Source: Oscarella lobularis
Taxonomy: Eukaryota; Porifera; Homoscleromorpha; Homosclerophorida; Oscarellidae
DNA length: 64,000 nt
Direction of reading: 5' to 3'
Assembly: GCF_947507565.1 (NCBI RefSeq)
Contig: NC_089189.1
Span: 1,798,001 to 1,862,000, forward strand
In this document: positions 57,851 to 64,000 of the stretch, one piece after another
How positions within the stretch are numbered: position 1 is the stretch's first letter
Layout: every line of letters begins with the position of its first letter
Translations under genes and position numbers: made by a program
The notes under the pieces: generated by a model
The model's input: only the letters and a program-made list of their open reading frames with translations
Database searches by the model: none
Told to the model about the DNA's origin: nothing

Positions 57851-58879
57851 ACAAGTTCAAGATGATGTCGGTCAGGGTCAATAATATATGTTTTAAATAA
57901 TTAATTCTATCAATGCTTGTTTTGGTTTGTGTAGTATGGCGCTCTGGTTCGCATCGTCTTCTTATTGTCTTAGCATCTTTTGAACGACGCATTTCTTATT
58001 ACTGACGTTTAATATGGATTTACATATCTGGGGAACAAAGTCCTGTGTCCGAGTGGTGGAGAGTCACTCGAGTCCTTGGAGGGAATAGGAGATGTTTTCC
58101 AAAGTCGCTTTTGTCGTTTCTATTGCCTGCGGGCTTGAGATATGGCCGGAGGCCGAGGTGCCGAACGATGCTCCTTGGACAAAGAATACCGGTAAAAGAT
58201 AGTGCTAGATATATAGCTCCAGTTAGTTTAGATTGTGGGTTATTGTGTACCTGTGAGATGTAAAATGTTCTGGTTCTAATACCATGATGAGGGCACGCCG
58301 ACAACTTCTATATATAGGTAGGTGACATGTATTTATTACGTAAGATGGATCCGGGTTATCAGCCTTTTTTATTCTGCTCTGTTTCGCGTTCAACAGCGTT
58401 TCCGTACCTTTGCGAGATCAGAAAGTTTGGCCCAGGCGTCGCGCGTATTCCAGGTTCTCAAACGTTCAAACCAATTTTCAAGGAAGCTATACGTAAGATT
58501 GAAACCCTCAGGCTTCAAGTTTCGTTATGTATGCGTTCACTTTTAGACGTGAGCTAGTAGAGAAATTCTGCAAAGCCATCGCCACACGCTCGCTCCTAAA
58601 TCGCAAGCGGCTCGTATACGCACACCGCCGTTCATATATAGACGTAGAGCTAGAGATAGTTTCGGTACTCGGACAGTATCGATTCTCGAACACGTTCACA
58701 CGTTCTCTGCTTCACAGAGTTGGCCGAGTTTTAGTTATTTTGTTATTTCAAAAGCCTAAATGAATAGCTTCTCTGCCACCCTAGCTAGCCATGCATCGAG
58801 GCGCACCAAGAAACTGAAAGGGCTTGGTTTGTTTTGTTTTCCCTTAATTTAATCTCGGAGGTCTGCAATCATATCCGGA
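57851..58879. other. Intergenic, no gene seen
   Basis: Contains the 3' remnant of the relic and AT-rich sequence. Open frames at 58322-58763 overlap in two frames and have no domain. Confidence 0.35.
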
Positions 58880-59610
58880 CAACGGGCTTTCCTCGTTAAC
58901 CGTGAAATGAGTACAAAAGCCGCATACAATTCGAAAGCTCTAACCTTGAGTTTGCTGATCCGACCAACGGTCGCGGAGCAAATCGAGTTTCTAAACATGT
59001 CAGCTCTGAATCCAAAGTCGGACACCCTATATTCTTTCCAACCGGATTCTCTTCAACGACTCATGTAAGTTGAATGCCAGAATGATATTAACGTCTATAG
59101 TAGAAGAAGACAAGAAAAGTGACCTTATTAGAGGCAAAATCTACGGTACCGTACTCGAAACCTTACTTTGCGTTCTTCTAACCACTCGAGTGTTTTATCG
59201 CGTGACACCGATCTCAACCCTAGAAGCTATTTTAGCGACGTTTTCTAATATCTTGCGCCCTTTCTAGCAGTTTTAGAAAAATAGGTTACAATAACACTAA
59301 CAACGGTTGTCCGTACAATTTCTCAAAATTATGTAACTTTCAGCCTTTTTTTGTTTCCTTCTTTCATAGACGTTACTATCATTAGACTACTCGACTTACA
59401 TGAGTCGTTGAAGAGAATCCGGTTGAGAAAATAGGGTGTCTGACTTTGGAATCAGAGGTGGCTATGTTTAATTAGACTCGATTTTCTCCGTGAGCATTGT
59501 TCGGATTGGCCCACTCTAAGCGGCATTGGACAGAGCAAGGTTAGGGCGTTCGATTGATGTGCGGCGTTTGTACTCAAAGTGTACGGTTTACGAGGGAAGC
59601 CAATTATCCT
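58880..59610. repeat. Long diverged inverted repeat
   Basis: 58890-59110 matches the reverse complement of about 59355-59595 with many substitutions (shared strings: CAACCGGATTCTCTTCAACG, ACTCATGTAAGT, GAATCCAAAGTC.GACACCCTAT, GAGTACAAA.GCCGCA). The centre lies near 59235. It could be an old foldback element or an inverted duplication; no clear target-site duplication was identified. Confidence 0.7.
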
Positions 59611-59813
59611 GTTTAATCGTTGATTCGAGTCGGCGCCGCCTCTTCCGTTTATAGAGATCGCTCATCCATCGTTAACATTACACGCCTAAAGGTGGAATTA
59701 AATGTCGCACAAAGCTTTAACAGCACGACTCAACGTTGATTCGATTTTTGTAGAATTGCTTCTTTTCCCTAACGAATAAAACATTTTTAGGAGTTTTTAA
59801 ATTGAACGACGAG
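59611..59813. other. Spacer before the kelch-death gene
   Basis: Short spacer. A CATTTTTAG at 59782-59790 could serve as the 5'-UTR intron acceptor, but no GTAAGAA donor with the GCGATCGC motif is evident. Confidence 0.3.
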
Positions 59814-62082
59814 ATGGCTGAAGCCGTATTACCTGATCCTCGATGTTGTTGCGAAAGTGCGTTGATTGGGGATGAATTACATCTCTTCGGGGGATGTACT
59901 AACAGTGGAACGTATCTTTTCCCCCGCCACGAGATCTGGACTGTTAATATCCGAGAAGAGAAGAAATGGATTCGTTGTTTCGCCGAAGGAAAGACAATTC
60001 CTCCGCCATGCACAGGAGCACAGGGCGTGGTCATAAATGGGATCATCTATTCGTACGGGGGAGAGAAGAAAGGCTACAAGGATTATCTGGGAGAGGTGTT
60101 TGGTTTGGATCCAAAGAAAATGAAATGGATTCACGTAACCACGCCCATGCATGAAAAGAAACCATGGCAACGCTCCTTCTGCTGTTTGTGGGCCATTGGA
60201 GAGAGAATGATCATGTTTGGGGGATGGAGCGAAGACATTCCTCAAGATCGTCTCCAATTAGGAGCACAATCCAATGAGCCTGTGAATAATGAGATTTATG
60301 AATTTGTGTTTGAGCAGGGAAGAGAAAAAGGTAAATTGCATAAATTGAGATCTGGGAATAATTCTATTGTTGATGATTAGGACATTGGGTGGATGTTGAA
60401 TTAAGTGGGGGAAGACCAAAACCACGTGCTTATGCTGCTGTGGAAACGATTGATCAATATCGAGGATTACTCCACGGAGGATGTGATAATGAGAAATCAT
60501 TAGATGATGCATTTGTGATTGATTTGAGAGAAAAGGTAATTAACAAAATGTGAATCGTAATTTTGTTTTGCAATAATTAATTATATGTTATAGAAGTGGA
60601 TTTGCATCGATTTCCTTCCCAAGCCATCTGCTCGATTTAGTCACAGAATGTGTCAATTATCAAAAACAGGATTTGAAGAAAAAAATTGCTTTTTTCTCAT
60701 CAGCGGGAAAAGTCGAAGCAAGTTTTCAGACCACGCTTACATTCTTGACTTGGACAAAGGAAAATCTTACGTAGTATCGAGTCATTCTCATTCATATTGA
60801 ATTGGTATCAATTTTCTTAGTTTTTCTCAACCCGGACAATAGCACCAATCTCGTATCACACTCTCCATTGCTTGTCGATTCGAGATGGATCTTCTCAGAT
60901 TATTGTCACTGGTGGGAAGGACTGGAATGATAGGTTTAGAGAAATATTTGTGTCACTCAGTCTTGGTAATGCGAGACAGTTTCCCCTACATTAGGTAGGC
61001 AAATTATTTTTTTAGATCAATCAAACGAAGAGTACATAAGAATTGAGTCTCAAATACTGCCACCATTTGATCTCATTTTAACTACGTTAAAAAATGATCT
61101 CCGAAAATTTGACAAAACATTGGAAAAATTGAGGTTTGCTTTCTTAGAGTTCTTTTTAGAAACAAATCGAGTTTCGTAGGTCAGAAATGATTTCTGAAAG
61201 GTTATTTACCACAAATAATTATTTTTGTGTCACGTGAGTTTGAGACATTAGACTTCAGTGGGAAGAACGGTGCCATACCTTGGAGGAAGAAAAGAAAATA
61301 TTGATAGAACAGCAGTATTTATACGATCGATTTAGAATACGATTTTCAAGACTTCTCTGCTTTTGTAGAATTGAACTGGAGACCCGCTCCCATGAAATTG
61401 CTATTTCTCAAAGAAATTATGACGCTGAGAGGTAAAAGTTGCATTATGAGCTTGGTTTCTGTCACGTGATGATAACATTCTTGTTGCAGAACTGACTGGG
61501 AAGCTCAACGCCGAGATCTGCAAAAAGAGATATCAGACCTCAGTCAAAAACTTCAAGCCACGAAAAAGTGAAATTCTAACAAATAATTTATAAATCTTTT
61601 ACAAGCTTTTATATAGAAATGAATTAGAAACGGTCCAGAATTCTCTTCCACGATTTAATAACACAAAAATTGCCCAAAAGTCTCAACCAGCTTGTATACA
61701 AATTTCATCACAATCATAACGATTTTATTTGTATTTTCGAAAAGGTCCTATTACTTCATGCGAGGCTGACGTCGATCGAGAGGTGACGGACGAAGAGCTT
61801 CAGCGATTGGCTCCAAAACTCATTGACAAATGGAAAGAGGTTTCTCGTCGATTGCCAGGAGACAAAGAGAGCGAGGCAGCTTTGGAAATGAAGCACAGGA
61901 GCAACCCCAATGAACTTGTCTACTCTATGCTGGACAGCTGGCACAATTTCAATGGGTGTGACTCAACGGTGAGGAGCATCTGTATAGCTCTCGTTAGACG
62001 TCCTGTCATTCATCGGCGCGCTGCAGAAGAAGTCTTTGGAGTTCATGCTGTTCGACAGGTCCGAGATAGTCTTGGTCAATAA
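59814..62082 (+). CDS. Kelch-coiled coil-death domain protein
   Basis: Array relative in which a death domain replaces the kinase. Start MAEAVLPDPRCCCESALIGD (an upstream in-frame TTG is not needed). Exon 1 is 59814-60330; kelch exons follow near 60381-60535, 60594-60776, 60819-60965 and 61017-61132, each in frame (GGCTNSGTY, GGEKKGYKDYL, GGWSEDIP, ISGKSRS, VTGGKD). Coil exons lie at about 61179-61199, 61256-61336, 61369-61431 and 61491-61568 (ELETRSHEIAISQRNYDAER, TDWEAQRRDLQKEISDLSQK). The last exon, 61745-62082, encodes VTDEELQRLAPKLIDKWKEV through the six-helix death fold and ends VRDSLGQ. Death domains form homotypic complexes, so this could act as an adaptor. The TAA stop overlaps an AATAAA signal. 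Confidence 0.85.
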
Positions 62083-62685
62083 ATGTGTTTTTAATTAATT
62101 AATTAACATATGCTAGCAATGATCGTTTTGGTTGTGTATTGTTTTTATACTCATAGCATCATTTAACGACACATTTCTAATTATTGATTTTAGTGTGGGT
62201 TGACGTCAAGTATCCGGGAACAGACTTCTCATTTCTTCGCCGTTTCCTAGCTCGAATTGACATTCGTCGACGCTCACGATCGTTTTACCGAAAGGTAAAT
62301 CCCGCTTTGACGCTCTCATAGCAACGTTTATTCTTGTTCTCGGTCCCTTAGGTCACCTTCAGATTTGGCCAAGGTGTTTCTCGTTCTTTTGACGACCCAC
62401 GGCAATGCAAGACTCTGCTCTGACGAAGAGGCTTCTGCAGTTTATTTTGAGTCGGTTTGGGCCTGTTTGCAGCTAGATGGACCAACATATCGACAAACAT
62501 TTCATAGGCATACATATGTAGTTTTTATACAGTTCTATATACCTAGATCTTTTCACACGTTCTTTATCTTTTCTCAGACTCTCCGTGATATCGTTTTTTT
62601 TCACTTGGAGGATATTTTACGAAAATTATTCGAACCATTTTTTCCAATTTGTTTTCTTCTTATTGTAGTAGCTTAATTAATTTGT
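62083..62685. other. Intergenic or 5' part of a coiled-coil gene
   Basis: 3' flank of the kelch-death gene, then a long plus-strand open frame (62365-62676) rich in Phe/Leu without recognisable domain. TTAATTAATTAATTAAC tract at 62091-62107. Confidence 0.35.
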
Positions 62686-62965
62686 CTATGGAAGAGAACT
62701 GAGGAATCAATTAGATAAAGAAAGTTCGCAGCATGAAGTGACCAGGTGACATTAGAGACTGACTCTATAAGAGCCACGTAGTCAGTTTCTGTACTTGTGC
62801 TTATAGAAGAATTGAACCTTTTGCAGCAACAGCTGGAAGACAGAAATAGTCAAATAGAAATGCTCAAGAAACGTCTCAATAGCAAGGCTGAGGACACAAC
62901 TGCAGTCAAAGGCGATGATGTTGAAGTGAACGATCAAAAGCTTAGATCGGGATCCTCTGCTGGTA
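62686..62965 (+). pseudogene. Orphan coiled-coil exons
   Basis: Two exon-like pieces with splice borders: about 62692-62745 (ELRNQLDKESSQHEVTR, donor AG|GTGACA) and 62806-62961 (IEELNLLQQQLEDRNSQIEM ... KLRSGSSA, donor CTG|GTAATT). The heptad pattern is strong. Neither kelch exons before nor kinase or death exons after are seen, so these may be leftovers of an array gene or an unrelated coiled-coil gene. Confidence 0.4.
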
Positions 62966-63701
62966 ATTCAACTCATAAAATTGGTTATTTCTTGATTCAA
63001 CTTGTGCGCATGCAAGAGCCTCGCCCAAAACGAAGTGAGTACGTTGAGTTTGAAGTCATTCTCTCATACATGCAGGTATTGTCGATCGCGCTTATTTTTC
63101 CCTGTTTGCAAACTACTTTTCACGTCTACCCAGTGCTCTTTTTTATCATCTCATTTGTGCTAAACCCCTGTTCACAAACCTGCTGTATTTTTCTCTTTCT
63201 CGATCCGTGCACGCCAGACGGCGAGAGTAGATCCGCTATAAAGAAAAAGTAACGGTAATCGTTTAGACCTCTGCAAGACAAGAACCAGATGCCTAAAAGG
63301 CGCGATTCAAAAGTAAATTCTTGAAAAGATCAGAAGACGCACAAGCAAAAGGTTGCAATTTGGTCAATTACAGGTTTGATCACGTGAGCCTTCAAATGAT
63401 GATTTCAATAATTTTTTGTTTTCGTTCATTGTGAGTGCCACGCTTTTCGTGCTGTTGCAATTGCTTCAACTTGTTCAAATGAATGACGGGACTTCCGAGT
63501 CAAAGACGGGACTTTCGAATCTCGTGACCTGACTAGACCTGACCTCTTTCCTACTCTCCTCCGGTACCAAAACAAGAACGAAAGGTGAAGAAAATTGTTA
63601 TGCAGCTATTCTGGGAGCCTAGAGATAGGTAACGTCTTTTCCTTAGCATGTAACCGCTTGTTTATCTAGGGATATCGATCTTTCGAAGAATCCACGACGA
63701 A
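62966..63701. other. Intergenic, no gene seen
   Basis: Spacer before the last kelch gene. A short direct repeat GACGGGACTTCCGAGTCAAAGACGGGACTTTCGA lies at about 63485-63518. A CACGTGA occurs at 63381-63387. Confidence 0.4.
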
Positions 63702-64000
63702 ATGAAGTCATCCGCTGAATCCCCAGAGACTCGACGTGGACACGAAAGTGCATTGATCGGCGACGAAGTGCATCTGTTCGGTGGCGAGAATTGCAAAGGG
63801 TATTATTTCCCTCGAAACGAAATCTGGACTTGTAATGTCCAGGACGAAAAGAAATGGATTCGTCGTTGCGCCCGAGGAACGAATATTCCTCCACCCTGCA
63901 TCGGAGCGCGATGCGTCGTCATCAATGGTATCATGTATTCGTACGGAGGAGAAAAGGAAGATGGGCGTCGTCTGGGAGAGATGTTCGGTTTGAATCTGAG
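63702..64000 (+). CDS. Kelch-repeat array gene, first exon (runs off right edge)
   Basis: ATG at 63702 in the context ACGACGAAATG shared with other array starts. Reads MKSSAESPETRRGHESALIG, with HLFGGENCKGYYFPRNEIWT, IPPPCIGARCVVINGIMYSY and LGEMFGL before the window ends. Open throughout. It shows the array continues to the right; its C-terminal effector domain is unknown. Confidence 0.85.
   Translation, partial: MKSSAESPETRRGHESALIGDEVHLFGGENCKGYYFPRNEIWTCNVQDEKKWIRRCARGTNIPPPCIGARCVVINGIMYSYGGEKEDGRRLGEMFGLNL

Noticed and set aside
57851-58763. Possible gene in overlapping plus-strand frames at 58322-58763
   Set aside because: Two frames overlap over the same bases without domain or splice support.
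1-64000. CRISPR array, tRNA, rRNA or bacterial operon features
   Set aside because: No regularly spaced repeats, no cloverleaf or rRNA motifs noticed, and genes are spliced, so the DNA is eukaryotic.

Overview
The window looks like gene-dense, intron-rich animal DNA. Introns are short (about 35-130 bases, GT..AG), and several short collagen exons are exactly 54 or 45 bases. The predicted proteins combine TNF-like, death, ZU5, Roc-COR, kelch and TKL-type kinase domains. That mix, with compact introns and many lineage-specific domain combinations, suggests an early-branching marine animal, most likely a sponge. This placement is inference; no species-specific marker was seen.

The dominant feature is a family of at least nine related kelch genes or partial genes. 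Members start on the minus strand at 1255, and on the plus strand at 14354, 19590, 26691, 31187, 35710, 49799, 59814 and 63702. The typical product has an N-terminal kelch beta-propeller (five exons), a coiled coil built from small exons that begin and end in the same phase, and a C-terminal TKL/RIPK-like kinase. No signal peptide or membrane segment is visible, so these look like intracellular sensor kinases. The kinase halves are nearly identical between neighbours while kelch loops differ. One member (59814-62082) ends in a death domain instead of a kinase. A decayed relative (2626-5307) is coiled coil-kinase-ZU5-UPA-death. Truncated kinase copies lie at 11.2-11.9 kb and 23.5-24.5 kb, and a death-domain relic at 57.1-57.85 kb.

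Layout: 1-5.3 kb, partial kelch gene and the kinase-ZU5-death relic; 6.1-7.9 kb, a secreted collagen-TNF-like gene (minus); 7.9-11.2 kb, no clear gene, with a GC-rich island; 11.2-38.6 kb, the main tandem array with duplicated spacers, two copies of a small minus-strand gene and a Mutator-like miniature element; 39.2-39.85 kb, a foldback element with a nested insertion; 40.2-44.2 kb, a large unidentified helical protein (minus); 44.8-46.1 kb, a separate TKL kinase (minus); 47.2-48.05 kb, a decayed membrane-protein fragment; 49.8-52.6 kb, a divergent array member; 53.45-56.85 kb, a CARD-like/Roc-COR/death protein (minus); 57-64 kb, relics, a long inverted repeat, the kelch-death gene and the next kelch gene running off the end.

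Many genes share parts typical of death and innate-immune signalling (TNF fold, death domain, CARD-like, ZU5-UPA, RIPK-like kinase, Roc-COR). A reasonable hypothesis is that kelch propellers sense, coiled coils oligomerise, and kinase or death domains signal. Several frameshifts fall in A/T runs, so some apparent pseudogenes may be assembly artefacts.
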